A stretch of 64,000 nt of DNA from Omphiscola glabra (taxonomy: Eukaryota > Mollusca > Gastropoda > Lymnaeidae): positions 27,258,348 to 27,322,347 of the forward strand of contig OZ024804.1 of the NCBI GenBank assembly GCA_964017045.1, in the 5' to 3' direction. Both the position numbers and the translations under genes were made by a program. Each line of letters begins with the position of its first letter. The stretch's first letter is position 1. Of the stretch, positions 30,300-45,100 are shown piece after piece. Below the pieces are notes generated by a model. The model ran no database searches and was not told the origin of the DNA. It worked only from the letters and a program-made list of their open reading frames with translations.

Positions 30300-33014
30300 G
30301 AACTATCATTAAGGGGGTAAGGAAAACTGAACGACAAAAAGTGGTGGAGGGACATTAGAGCAAAATAATTTGTACCTTTCAAATTTGGTATCTGGATCCA
30401 AAAAACCAATATAAAAATTAGGTGAACCATGTCTGCGCATCTGAAATATAATTTCGGAAAAATATTAAAATTCTCATCAATAATTTTGGCTTGAAATTTA
30501 AATTTGATGACACAAAAATGACATCTATTTTATTTTTTTTCCTCCACACTCTCTCCATTAACAAAATATCTCGTTGTAAATATGTCTTTCACAAGGCTGC
30601 CACGGCTGGAACGCAATCTCTTACAACTTTATCCGTTTAATATGAAGTAATCATACAAATAGTTCCGATAGTAAGAGTAAGAAATATAATAAAACATTTC
30701 TGCCCATATATTTAAGAAATGATAAGATTCTTTATTATTTATTGATCCCAATAAATGTATTTTAAAAAAAAGTTACTTTGTAAATATTCATTTTAAGCAC
30801 ATAAATAAATAAATAAATATTTTTAATCAAGACAACATTTTACAGTTAACAATTTAAGCACAAGACACCTGAAGTATTTCTCTAACGTCGAAATCAGGAA
30901 TAAATAAACTCCTTTAGTGACAATAATCACTTAGTGAACATTTAGATTTGTTAATCACTGGGGGAGCACTCTGGTAAATTCGTGCAGACTGGGAAACAAA
31001 AGAATTTGTATATCTTTAGTTCCTAACAGCCTAACAGGCAAGCTTAGACTTTTGTCTTTATTTTTTATGTTCCAGTGGACCCTAAATCCTTAATTGAAAT
31101 AGCTTACCTCTAAAACAGTGGGCCTAGTCATGTTTAAAACTTAAAGAATATCGAGACAAGCAAAAAGGCATATTTCAAAATATCAAATTACTTCTGTAAC
31201 ATTGAAATGTCGCGTTAGTACCGGGAAAATCCGATAATGTAATTCGATGCGCATATATTGTGTATGTGAATTATGAACCACAGAATTAGAAGAATTATTA
31301 TTATAATAAGGGGTGAATCAAAAAGTGGGATTCTGAAATGTTCGCTACTTAAGTAATTGAGTTCATGTTTTGTCAAGTGACGTTAGAATATATGAAGTTC
31401 ACGAATTGTTGCCGCCAATGTTTGGCGGGCTATATCTATTTATTATTATTTTAATTTCTTTTCATATCAAATTAAATTAGCAGGTTAACAAATCTTTAAT
31501 TGACAAATCATGACAATCTCTTGACAAAATATTTAAACTACAAATGCACTTTCCTAGCATTTTCTAATGCGAACTGTCTATTATGTGCTGAAAGTTAGTT
31601 TTCTCAGTGTCTTCTCTTTCTACGCTGAGTAGAGCAAGATCACTAACCCCCTTCAAAAAATGAAACTCATCACAGTCCCTCCATACTCCAGACGAGACGC
31701 TCCGTCACGCCCCCACTTTTTTAAAAAAAGGAGTTTTTGGCGCCCGTCTTCCCAGGGCATCTGCCCTATCCTGCCAAGTCCAAGTTCTCAGGGCATCTGC
31801 CCTACATGCCATACTCTAGGTACGCCATTGGTTTATGGACATGAAACATGGCGATAAGTGAACAGTTGTTTATTTAATAAACAAATTCTAAAGAGCAACT
31901 ATGTTTGTTTATGTATACAACATATTGTAAATTTCAAACTAAGTATCTAAAAAATAAAGTATTAAAATTTTGGAACATCGACATTTAATGAGTCGAAATA
32001 GGACGTGGCTAAAAGTTTTAAAACCATTGTTAGCAACTTTATACTGAACAACATACCTGCGTGTATACGTAAATTAGGGAATCAAATCCAATTAACTGTT
32101 GTTGGTTTTTAAAATCTTCAACGTATTGGCCAACTGAATATTAGACATTAATAAATAGTTTAGAATCTAGTCGTCATAAGCCTTACACATAGGCCTACTT
32201 GCATTTAGTCAGCATTGTCCCTTATGTCAATTCTTACATTTTTCGTTTAATAGGCACAACGTAATCAAAATGGTGCAAAAAAATTGTTTTTAAAAACTTT
32301 CTCTCTAAGAATACAATTAAAAAATGGAATGGAATGGACTCCCCAATTAGGCCTATATGTTATGTTATAGCCTTCTCAGAAATGCAGAAGCCTCAAAATA
32401 TGCAAATTTAAATGATTTAATGAGTGGGTTTGCGAGTTAATGTAAAAACTATTAGCGGTGGCGTAGGAAGGTAGTGATCAACCCCGGGCAACACTTGTTA
32501 TAAATGTTAATGAAACTTAATTTAATGGTCGGCATTTTCGACCAAATTCAGGGGGTTTTTTTTCGTGGAAAAAAGGTTAGGGTGAGGGTGGGGGGTAAAA
32601 AATCTTTGCTCGCCCCGGACGGATTCTTTATAACATTCTTCGTTGCAACCAAGTATCTCTGTATATCACAAAGTTTTTAATCGGTGATTTTAACAGTAAA
32701 TTAACAACTCCTATTGTTTATATTTAACTTTTAAAAAAAATAAAGAAATGGTTCGTTAACACTGCATTTATTTTATTAAAAATAATAATTGTTATTATTT
32801 AACTAAGAATAATAGCTTAGTATCATTGTAAGAGCATTATCATCTTTTATTTAATGCATTATTTAAACTATAATTGATTTCATTTTAATTTTGTTCAGAT
32901 GGGCTCAAAAATACGTTTGCTATCTCGATTCACCAATGTTAATTCTCAGATTTCGGTTGAAAGGTTATCATTTTATGCGGTCCTGTGCACGCTATGAAAA
33001 GAATACAATTCAAA
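30300..33014. other. Head-to-head intergenic region; no gene recognised
   Basis: AT-rich. It contains a degraded hAT-like fragment (about 32454-32660, starting CGGTGGCGTAGG with CCCCGGGCAACAC) and a TACGCCATTGG-ended fragment near 31830. The promoters of SMARCC (+) and, if the model is right, of the membrane-protein gene (-) should lie here, but no specific element can be supported. Confidence 0.5.
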
Positions 33015-33128
33015 ATGGCGCTCCAGCGGAAGAAAGACGGTGGACCTAATGTAAAATATTTTGAATCACAAGAAACAATTGCTCAGTTTGATCCTGTGCG
33101 AACATGGCTTTTAAAAAATTGTAAAAAA
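33015..33128 (+). CDS. SMARCC: SMARCC exon 1
   Basis: ATG in context CAAAATGG; encodes [20 protein letters not shown] and onward to the Lys-Lys before donor GTATGA. 38 codons, phase 0 exit. Confidence 0.93.
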
Positions 33129-36100
33129 GTATGACCCTATTACAGACTCCTCTTTAGATACACCTTCAATTTTTATAGTGTTAAACCCACTAGTTTCAAT
33201 CTTCACTTGCTAAACAAACAAAAAAATAAATAAAATTTAGGCCTAGGCTAAAATTTAAAATTGGCCTATGGCTATTTAGGGTTAAATAAAAAAAGTTAAT
33301 TAGTAGGCTAATTCATGATGTAAAGGAAGGCAAATGTGAATGAGGGGATGGTGGTTGTGATGTAAATTAATATTTAAATATTGCCTTTTTTCATTTAAAT
33401 TTAGTTGTGGTACATTAACCCTCTTGGGATGGAGCTTTTTCGGGGTGTATGTGCCAAAAACAAGGAGCACTTTTTATGAGCTCGGCACTTGCATTGCAAA
33501 AAAATTTATTAAAAATAAATTATTTCCTTTATATATGTAAAACTAAATATATTCTTGTAGGAAATTGAATGAACTAATTACTGATACTAGGTATTTTGAA
33601 AATCACTCGCGCATCGCTTCTGCGCACTCGAAAAATTAAGGAAAAACTTTTGTGGCCATTTAATAATCGCCTCTACGGTGACCTCGGATTTATGTGTTTT
33701 ACGTCACAGTTTACTAATTATAACTTAATTTTGTCATCGATTACGTTTACTGTTTGTCTTCCGGTGACACTCATACAATTTACCCAATGAGGGGAACCCC
33801 CGTTTTTTTTTCTGAGTCACTTTTTGACTCTCGGTAAGCTTTATATGTCTTAAATACTTCTTTGGAGCATTCATACATGATTGAAACCCAAAGACTCATG
33901 TGTATCATCTAATTTGGATTGCTAATAATTTTGAAATAGTCAATTATCCTAGCTCAATTAAATGTTACAGCACTCCACAAAAAAGGGTCAACCTTCATCA
34001 CCGGTAGAAAAAAAATGGCGACCGATTTTTTTTCTTCACCGGGCTGATAGACGCGGCTCTAAATAACATTTAATAATAGTTAAATCCTTTTGTAATCTTT
34101 AAACATCTGAATAAATCTAAGTAAATATATAAAACATACTTTAAAAAATCATAGAATTGGATAAGAGAATACAAATAAATTGAAATTATGAATATTAAAC
34201 TGATGGGAACTTGCTTTTTAATTAAAATAATAGAAATGCGAGAACTACCGGTGTCGTAGTCTAAGTCTACTTGCTAAATTAAGCTTAATTATTATGACAC
34301 TTAATTTTTAAAGGACAAATTTAAGTAATATTTTAAAATTAAATAAGGTATTTAATCATAAATTTTAAATTATTCTTAAGTACTTGTAATGACATGACAT
34401 AGAATTAGAAAAAAAATGTCTAATTATAATTAATAATAATAATAAAATAAAAAAGAAACAAGTTTTAATTAATAGAAAATTTAAATTATTTAAAAGAAAT
34501 AAGAAATTGTGTAGTGTAAATTCAGGATTATGATTTAATATGATAAGATGTTTTTCTAGGCTAATTTCAGATACAAGAGAAATTTTTTTATTGTAGAACT
34601 CGGTGGAATTTCTTCCAAGGAGGCCCGTTTGAATGTAGAGAAAAAATTATTTTGATTAATTTTTATTTATAATTACATTAGATTTTAGAGAAAAAAGACT
34701 ACTTACCTTTTTATAAATATAAGAATTGATTTAAAATTGAACACAAGCATATAATTCGTTCAAATTCAACAAACAAGTACCGGTAATTATTTTTTTTATC
34801 AGCAATGGTTTTTCCAATTTTTCTGTTCACATTTTGCTTAACATACCCTCAAATAATTTGTTTCAAAATACAAAGTCTTGATGTTATTTAAAAGCTTTGT
34901 TGTTCATTGTGTTTAATATTGCATTGAGAATGTTTCCTGAAAATATGGTAGCATTATCTTGTAAAATAAAAAAGTTTTGGGCAAATAAGTCAGAAATTTG
35001 GTAAGTCGGTCACATGTTTTTGTAGTAAAATACAAAGATAAAGAAGGGGGTTAAAAAATTCACTAAAAAATTCATAACTTCAATTCTATAAAAGATAGAA
35101 AGATGAAATTGGTATTTTTGTAAAGCTTATAGCTAGCCCTTCAATATGATATATCATTTATGACAATAGGACAATATTGAAAATTTTTGTCAAAGTACCT
35201 ACTGATACAATCTTTATGAATCAAACTGAAATATCTACGTCTACATTTATGCAAAGGAGCTACCCTGATTTGCATAATTTATGCGTGTAATTTTTTGTTA
35301 AACCTAGAATAATTGTGTGAATTTTTTGATGGATGAAGCCTGAATAAGTCCTAACACTTGTGATTTTGGGAAACAAGGCCCATGGATGCCCTTCAGACTC
35401 ACTCTTCTGCCACATAGTTCTACTCCTTTTTCAGCGATATTTTTCAGTTGTTACACACAATCACTCATTTATGACCTAGGGACCTTCTCCTAAGCTGGAT
35501 GTTACTGAGAAAGTTGTCTGCATATCTATTGTTTTCTCTCATAAACATTTGAGTTTGAGTGATATTTAGTGTAAAAAATAGCATAATTTACTAAAATAGG
35601 GTACTTATGCCTTATTTATAGGACCTATGTTGTCTAAAAATTCAGTGTGGTCATCTCTGTCCAGTTGAGGATCCCTAATACTAACCCAAGAGTTCACAAT
35701 ATTAGCATTATCCTCATTTTGAAAGTCTTCATTAATTTCCTGGTTGTTTTCATCAGTTTCAGTGTCAGATTCAATGCTAGAATATCAAAATCACTAATGA
35801 TAGTTTGATCAGTGTCACTGTCAGACATTCTGAAATTTTATATTATTTGCCACTCACAAAAAAATTCCTGCACACAAATAAAACTAGTTCACCATCCACG
35901 AAGGCCCCCATTACAAAACCGGGATGTGCAGGAATATGTAAGAATAAATCTGATTCGCTTGTACAAAGAAAAGAACAAAAACAAAAAAAAAAGAATGCTG
36001 CAGGCCATAAGTATTTATAATGTACCACATTAAAATGTCAATTCATTTCGGATACTTTTGGATAGTAAAATGGTAAAGTGATTTGTCAGTGCTTTAATTA

Positions 36101-39100
36101 GGCTAAGATGCATTCATCAAGATCATATCATAAAATTCAAGGAAACACAAGAGGGATAATGGTGTGTAAGAGAGCAAATAAGTCTTGATTTCAGAAGTCG
36201 ACACCAACTTACCGCAGTAATATTATGTTCTTGAAAAATTCCCATAACAGCTTAGCACCGTCAATGATATAATATCCACCAATTTCTATATCTAGACCAT
36301 TGCTCTTTCACTGACCAAATGTCATTAAATGAACACATAGGATTAGGCTTCTTTTTAACAATGTTGCATTGCACATAAGATGTACACAAAAGTTCCAAAA
36401 TGACAGCACCATTTTGAAATTTAGGAATTAAAATTTGTACAGAGTAGGAGTAAATTTTAGCACTCCACCTGACTATGAATGTGGACATAGTTGGAATGAT
36501 TTACTTTATTTAGATGTCTTTCCTTCCCCACTATCCGGTACATCATTTTATTTTATACCTGTCATGACTATAATCATATATAATTGTTAAAATTTTAATA
36601 ACTTTTAAAACGTATCAATTATCTAATTAGTTTTTTCCCAATTCTATTTTAGTATGTACAAGCGGATCCTCCAACAAATAAAAATTTGGCAACACTTCTT
36701 GTTCAGCTACTGCAGTTTCAAGAAGAAGGATTTGGGAGGCAGGTACCTAATCCTGCACTCACCAAGTTGCCTGTAAGTTTAAAATAAACTCTTAACCCCT
36801 TTTTGTGACTTAAATAATATACAGAGTTATACTAAATCTTTAGAATTCATACAATTTAAGATTTACCATGATAAAAAAATATACAAAGTGATATGAAAAG
36901 ATAATTTATTCAGCAATATAATCAAATTCATTTTTTTTTTTAAATTCCGTCTTTAAATTGTGAAAATTTACTTAAAATCAATTAAGAAATAGTATTTTGA
37001 AAAATGGCAGGAAATATCCAAACTTATCACATAATAAATGAAATGAATAAATCAACTGTAAAAGTATTTTCTAAATAATATTAATATTATTTATACCCGG
37101 AATGAATAAGAATTTTAAATATATTCTTTTAAAATTCTTTTTATGTGCACCTCAGATGAAAAGTTTCCTTGACTTTAAACCAGGCGGAGGGCTTTGCCAG
37201 ATTTTTCAATCAGTTTTTAAGTTTAAAAGTGAGCAAGGATGGTAAGTAACTGTGATAACTGTTGATTAAGGTTATTCATGTTTCAGAATTATTAAGACGC
37301 TTAGTTTATTTAGGGATTAATTTTTAAACAGTTTTAACTAATAACTTGCCTATATTATGTTGTTTTTTATTTACATATTTCTACTCACTTAGGCGACGGT
37401 TTGATTTTGCATCTCCATCACGAATGGATCGCAATGTTGAAATGTTCCTGCAAGTAGAAAAAGCCTTGGTTTCTTCTAAGTGTCTTAATTTGCCCCAAAT
37501 TTACATCCGACCTGAAGTAGACAGGGTCTTAGTTCCAAAACTTCGTGACATTATCAAAAGACATCAGGGTGTTCTTGTTGAGGAACAAGAGGCTGCCACT
37601 CATGTAGTACATCCTGTTCCACAGAATCTTTCTTCTCAAGAAGGTTAGTTTCTTTGAAATGTATTAATTTTAGAAAAAACATATCCACAATTCACATGAC
37701 TGGTTTAATTATTGCTAAATACTTATTGCTCTGCCACAAATGTTTTGCATTATTTTTTTATTTACAGTTCTATTAATTTTCTAGTGTTGATTCTTAACAT
37801 CTGTCTAAAAGCACCCAAAGCGTTCTTCTTCAATTTATCAAAATATGAAAATAAGATAATTTCAGTTTTAATACAGAATATTTAAAAAAATTTATTGCAA
37901 AATTTTTTGCATTGATAAGTGGATTTAAAAGGGGAAAAAATATAGTAATGTATTTATACTAAGGACAAAGAGCGTTGGTAACATTTTATCCTCTTTGAAG
38001 TTTTACATTTAAAAAAATTGTAACATTTACACATTTGATTATATAAAGTTATTGGTAGTAAAGCAGCCATTGTGCTGTACATTTAGCTATTTTTCAAAAT
38101 GAATTTGTTCAAAGTATGATCCAGTAACAATTTGAACAAGGTGAACTGGGTTTTATGTTCCGTTTGCTTAGCTGAAATGGTTATTGTGGGTTAGGGTTGC
38201 TTTGGAACACAAGAGGTTGAGTATCACCATGGTGCTTTGGGACACAAATGGTCAAGTATCACCATCTTTACATTTTCCATTGTTCTGATATGTTCTGTTC
38301 TTGTTTTATAAATACAGATGAGTACTTCAGGCCAACATTTAAACGAGAAAAAAGCTATGGAATTCACTGGTGGTACCATCCTGATAGGTAAGAATTAAAC
38401 TGTTGTGTATATCTTATTTTTAGGTTTTAAAAATTATTGTATTAAAGTATCAAAGAGTTAACAGTAGTTTCTCCAACTTGTTACGGCCTGGTTTCGTTGC
38501 GTCCTCCAAATGTTACGGCCTCTAATGTTACGCCCTCTTACTCTACGGCCTACTGTCGTTGTCTAGGGTCTCTACGATTCCAATGAGGTCCACACAATGA
38601 CACAATGAAGTCCACAATAATTCCTCATAGTTTCATAAATCAGTTCTTTATTTACTTTATACAAAACGTCGTCCCATCCAGGGTCACTACACACACATCA
38701 AGTCCTCAACAACTCGTATGGAATAAAACTCACGATCTCTACAATCTCTCTGTATTCTCTCTGGTCTTCCCTAATAAATCTCTGATCTCCCTCGGTCTCT
38801 CTCTCGACTAACCAACACACTGTCCTTTTATACCCACTCACTTGTTTATTAACATTTCCCTGTCATCCAATCACCAGTCAGCCAATATAATTCATAACAC
38901 TAATGGGCTAAAAAGTGTTCACTCTAACAACAGTGGTTCTCATAAAAACTCTCACCATGCATAAACAACTTTCATATCAAACCATCAGGCTAACTAACTC
39001 GTTCACAACATTCCTCCCCCCCTTTCTTTGACATCACTTATAGTAGTGATGTCACACAGAAATGACAAACGTAAATAACAATCGTAATACACCTACAATA

Positions 39101-42100
39101 CCATGAAAAGCCAATACAAAAATTCATCCTTGGCCAGATCATAAAGTAAATTTACATGTCAACATTATTAATGATCAACAATATCATGTGGGTTCAGTAC
39201 ATGTCAAAGCATGGGTCATCTAAAATTTTACTGTGCAACATTTTCTACCTTAAACCTAATGTTTATACTAGTTCAACTTAACCAAGTCATTCATGTCTCA
39301 ACACATTTATGTTTTGGAGTAACTAGAACACATCAATATTCCAAGCGAGACAGTTTAGTGTCTGGACACACTACTACTGACAGGCTATGTAACCTGAATT
39401 TCTTACATATGATTCCATCCAATAGTCATGAGAAAATATATTCGATAGGCATAAGATAATACACATAATAGTCATGAGATAATGCATTAAATAGTTATGA
39501 AATAATACATACAACATTCATGAGGTAATGCATACAATATTCATGAGATAATACATACAAAAATTGACCCCATTCCAAAACAGAAGAAAAAAAAAATTCG
39601 TAAATGGTAAAGAGGAAAAAAAAAAAGGCGTCATCTATGGAGTTATGTGGACAGCCCTTAATTGTCCAGTCCGCAACTGCAACGTGCGCATTTTTCCACC
39701 AGCTCACAACTCTCCTGTACAATATCCCATGTTTCAAAAATCTTGTCACGCAGTTAATACAAAAAATCAACATAAATATCATGTTAAACAGCACTTGTTT
39801 ACATCCTGCATCACCCAACTGTTCAAACTTCTCAAAGTAGTTATCACAAGCCTCACCTCCCAACGCATGGACAACTCTCACCTCCCAACGCATGGACAAC
39901 TCTCACCTCCCAACGCATGGACAACTCTCACCTCCCAACGCATGGACAACTCTCACCTCCCAACGCATGGACAACTCTCACCTCCACAACAAATTCAATT
40001 TTTTCAATAACAACATTTTTCTCCCCAACCCCCGCAGGACATAATACATCAATAACATCAGTGACCCGATTTCTCCCTTTAACGCCACATCGAGGAAAAA
40101 ACTCACCTCCTCCACATAAACCCCCTTTCTTCTCTTTTATTTTTTTAACTCACTTAACTCCATGTTAACTATTAATGTCTAAAAAAAAATTCTAAAGCCC
40201 TCAATAGCAATCACAAAAATTAAATAAATAAAAAAAAATTCATCAGCATAATACAACAATTCAAAATTTATAAATTAAGCTAATTACCTGGTATGATACT
40301 TGATCTTGGGCATCAGCGGGCGACGGACAGCATGACAGCAATGGTGGTGTCTAGCAACAGCGGACTCAGCAACAGGTACACACCTCAGCAGTGGGGTGCA
40401 GTGACAGGAAGGCACAGGAACAGCAGCGGGCGGCAACAGCTGGGCAAAGTAGCAGCAACTTTACAGGAACAGCAGGTACAGGAACCATCAGGTGCATCGA
40501 TAGCAGGTTCGGGAAACAGGCACATCGACAGCAGCGGGTTACAGGAAGGCAGTTACAGGACCATGCGGTTCAGCGACAGCAGCGGGTTACGACACAGCTA
40601 GTACAAGAAACATCATGTACAGGAAGAGCAGGTACTGGAAACATCAGGTACAGTGGTTGAAATGTACTGGAAACATCAGGTACAGCCGGGTACACAGCAG
40701 CAACAGGATTACCTCAATTGGCGTACTTTAATATACTGTGGTAGGCAGGCCTGGTACAGGAACTCAGAGGTTTTGACATAAACCTCATAATCTCAAAACA
40801 GAATTGTCATAATATGGACTCCTACAGCACATACAGCTTCGGACGGGCCCCCAAATGTTACGGCCTGGTTTCGTTGCGTCCTCCAAATGTTACGGCCTCT
40901 AATGTTACGCCCTCTTACTCTACGGCCTACTCTCGTTGTCTAGGGTCACTACGATTCCAATGAGGTCCACACAATGACACAATGAAGTCCACAATAATTA
41001 CTCATAGTTTCATAAATCAGTTCTTTATTTACTTTATACAGAACGTCGTCCCATCCAGGGTCACTACACACACATCAAGTCCTCAACAACTCGTATGGAA
41101 TAAAACTCACGATCTCTACAATCTCTCTGTATTCTCTCTGGTCTTCCCTAATAAATCTCTGATCTCCCTCGGTCTCTCTCTCGACTAACCAACACACTGT
41201 CCTTTTATACCCACTCACTTGTTTATTAACATTTCCCTGTCATCCAATCACCATTCAGCCAATATAATTCATAACACTAATGGGCTAAAAAGTGTTCACT
41301 CTAACAACAGTGGTTCTCATACAAACTCTCACCATGCATAAACAACTTTCATATCAAAACATCAGGCTAACTAACTCTAGTTCACAACACAACTCACAAT
41401 CAATTAAACTGCAATAATGTATTCATATTTTATAGAAGAAGAAAATTTTTTCATGGTACATTTTTAAAGATGCTAATGATAACCCAAAATTAAATATGTG
41501 TTTCAGTTACGACTCTTGGGTATCAGATGTGAACATTGAGTATGACTTTGATCCGAACCATACACCAGAGCAATGGGAGGTTGGATTTATATGTTTTTAA
41601 AATTACTTCAAAGGTTATCTGATTTAAGGTTTAGTTGGTAAATATTAGTGTTTTATCAAAATAAATAATAGAAAAAAAATGTTTTAGCAGTAAAACTATT
41701 TCAAACAAATTTTATTTAATGTTTCTTTTTAGGTCACTGCTCGTTGGCTCTTAGATATGGATGAATTCAATGAGTGGATGAATGAAGAAGACTACGTAAT
41801 TGAAGACGAAACCAATAATGTAGGATTTAATAGTTTAACGGTTTTTTATGATAAAAATATTTGGCTAATGCTCATCTGTGGTACCTCATTTCATTAGGTT
41901 AGGTAGAATAGATTTAGGGTTCAGGTTAGGGTGAGGTATAGATTTAGGGTTCAGGTTAGGGTGAGGGATAGATTTAGGGTTCAGGTTAGGGTGAGGGATA
42001 CATTTAGGAAGTTTTTTCATTATTTTTAAACGTTTTGTTCTTAATTATACGGGTCGTGTCAACCAAGATGGCGGCCATGTTAAAAAAACTCGTTACCAGT

Positions 42101-45100
42101 AGCGTTCAATTACCAAATATTTTACTTCCTTAATACAGACTCATTGTGTGAAAAAAATGGGTTTTAATTTTTATTCAACATTTCATTTAATATATTACAA
42201 TATATATTGTAGTAGATTGATAAACATTTGAATTTTAGTAAACTGAATTTTTAAAAATTGTATCTCTGTTTCTGGATATGGTGTCCTACATCATTAAGCT
42301 ATTGTCAATAATTGTTTTTGTGTGTAAAATTAAACTACAGCCTATAAATTCAATAGCTGTATGGCTTTCATTTCAGGGGGAAGGGAAAAAATCTAAAAAA
42401 TCTGGAAAAATTCGTCTAACAGTAGATGATGTAAGTGATAGAGATTTATCATAATTATAATTTTCATTATCATTCCATATAAGTGAATCAGTGACTTATA
42501 GTTTTCAATATTATTAATAAAGTTGACAGTATTACTTCATAAAATAGTTACCTTACAATAAAAATTTATAATTGTTTAACAATGCACAATGTTGTAGAAA
42601 ATATTAATAGGATTTAAATGGGCTTAACGAGTGTATTTAATTCAACAGTGGTTAATTTGTTTTGAATTAAAGCTTTTGGAATACATTTTTAAAATGACCA
42701 GTTAAATTATTGAATTTTATAAAACTATTTCAAGATACGGGATAGTCCAGAAGCTGATAAAAGTAGACGTCCAAAGAAAGGTAACAACAAGCGGAAGAGA
42801 TCACCATCCCCACAACAAGAGAAAATCAAAAGGAAAAGGTTGTTATATTGTTATTATTTTTTAAAGATTTGTAAAACCATATCTGCCAAATAATTTTTCC
42901 ATGAGATAATTTCTAGTATTCTATTATAATGTTTATTTATTTTTAAATAGGTTTTGGTTTTAGATAAAATTAATCAGTAAAAGAAAACTAACCTTTTCAG
43001 TTCTCGAACTGCTGCTATTGGAGCAAGCAAAAAACGAAAGTGGGAAGAGGATGAAGAAGATAGTACCAAGGACATGGATGATCCTCAGCCTGAGACCAAT
43101 ATACAGGAGGTTCACAATCCAAAGCCAGGTAAGCTTCAGGCCGGTATTGGAGTTTTGTATATTTGAGAATCACTGAGATTTAAATGCTCTTGTTATGTAT
43201 TGAATTTAATCAGTTTAGGAAAAAAAACCTAAAGAACAGTATTTATGAAGTTTTGTGTATTATAAATGCTTTTATCATTCCTGCTGTCTTACTCATCAAG
43301 TTCAATTTGGAAGATATTTATGTCTGGCTGTTGCCTTAAACACATATAATCAAGACTTTCTAATCATGATTCCTAAACATTGTAAGATAGCATGACCAAA
43401 CAATGGCTTGATGTATTACCATTTGGTCCGATAAATTCAGCATGCCTCTCAGAATAATGTTTAAATTTTTAAAAATTACTACTTATATTTTTGATATATC
43501 TTTTCATATGTTCAATTAATTTTTCAGGTTCAGTGGTCAGAGGTAACAAAGATGAGTTCACACCTATAAAGGGAGGATCAATCATGGATTTGGATGAAGA
43601 GCAGTCAGAAAAGGTTAATTTCTAAAATTGTAGTGTATAATTTTAAATTTAAAATTGAGAAAGATAACAAACTTATAGTATGAGAATTCCATTGTTGGGG
43701 GATCAGGTTACCACATGAATTTGAATTGTTATGGAGCAATGTAATAAAAGTAGGGTAATGTAATCTCAACTGTTGTTATAAAATTTAATAAATAATATGA
43801 GCATCATTTACTTGTCAATTAATTTGTAATATAAACTTTTCTTTATATACTCAAGGTGATAATTCAAAACTAACCCTGTACCCTAATAATTGCACTTATT
43901 CAATTGACCTTTAACAAATGGGATTTTTTAAATAAAACTAAGATTGCGAAAAGTTGTTTTCTAATTATGAGATTTTTTGTATGCTCTGACATTCAGAAAA
44001 TTCCAAAATAGAAATAGGCCGTGGTGTGCATTGATAGACAAGCAGTTACTCTCTAGTTAGTAATATAATAATAATAAGTTCATAGTATAGTTTATGTTAG
44101 AATAAAGGTAGATAATAAAGTGGGTTTTTGGACATTTTGAAACTTCAGTGATAAAATGTCATATACAGCCAATAAGACTCACCCTTTATCTTCATAACTA
44201 TATATGCAACACATTTGATAACTTCAAGAGATAATACTTAAGAATTGGAAAACATTTTAAAGATTTCAATCTTCTAGGTCAAAGTTTAAAAAAAAAATTG
44301 TTGCAACTTATTGGTTTATCACTAAAACAAACTAAATTTATAGAAAATATAGATTTATAAAGTGATAAATGAGAAATTAGAAATAAAATGCTCTTTCCAA
44401 CAAAAAGTGACTTAAGAAATGTATCTTTTAATTTTAGCATCTATAAACAATTAACCCTTTTCTAAGAGTTGTCCTAAGATCATAACTTAGTACTAATGAA
44501 AGCTTGTCCCTCACAAAAAATAATTGATTTCATTCATGTTTATATGGTCAGTGCAATCAGACGAAGCTAGTCTTGAGCTCACATGATAGATGTTTGTTTG
44601 TACAGGCTGATCAAGAAAAGGTTGATTTTCCTGCGGGTGCTACCACCACAGAGGAAACAGATAAGAAAGAAAACCAAGAGGCAGGGGATGATACTTTGAC
44701 AGAACAGACCCATCACATCATTGTACCCAGTTACTCTGCTTGGTTTGATTACAGCTCTGTATATGCCATTGAGAGGAGGGCGTTGCCAGAATTCTTCAAC
44801 GGGAAAAACAAATCTAAAACACCCGAGATGTAAGAGAACATTAAAACTAAATATGATTGCCACAATTATGAATATTTTAATTATAATGGCAACACATTAA
44901 AAAATAAAAATTTGAGTGTTGGGCAACTTTGATTCAATGTTTTTCAGAAATTCAAATCCATTCATAATTTTGTCACCATTTCAGACCTGTTTACCCTCAA
45001 AATCTTAAAATCGTACAATTTCATCACAAAATCGTTCAATACATTATCTTAATAGTAAAAAAACACTCAGTATATATAATGTATACACATCAAAATCGTA

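Larger units (their letters stand above)
38479..41389 (-). mobile_element. Non-coding LTR retrotransposon in SMARCC intron 5
   Basis: Two LTRs, 38479-39010 and 40856-41389, differ by only a few bases. Both begin TGTTACGG and end CACAACA, and the element is flanked by the 5-bp duplication CAACT (38474-38478 and 41390-41394). A minus-strand polypurine tract (complement of 39011-39030) and a minus-strand primer-binding-like site next to 40856 (TTTGGGGGCCCGTCCG, resembling a tRNA-Pro type site) show antisense orientation to SMARCC. The 1.85-kb interior has no gag or pol. Confidence 0.93.

Noticed and set aside
40293..40660. Gln/Ser/Gly-rich + strand frames in the LTR element
   Set aside because: Derived from CAGCAG and ACAGGAA-type simple repetition; on the wrong strand for the element and without gag motifs.
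41885..42005. TTAGGG motifs as interstitial telomere
   Set aside because: They are part of a 31-bp mixed repeat with only a few copies, not consecutive TTAGGG.
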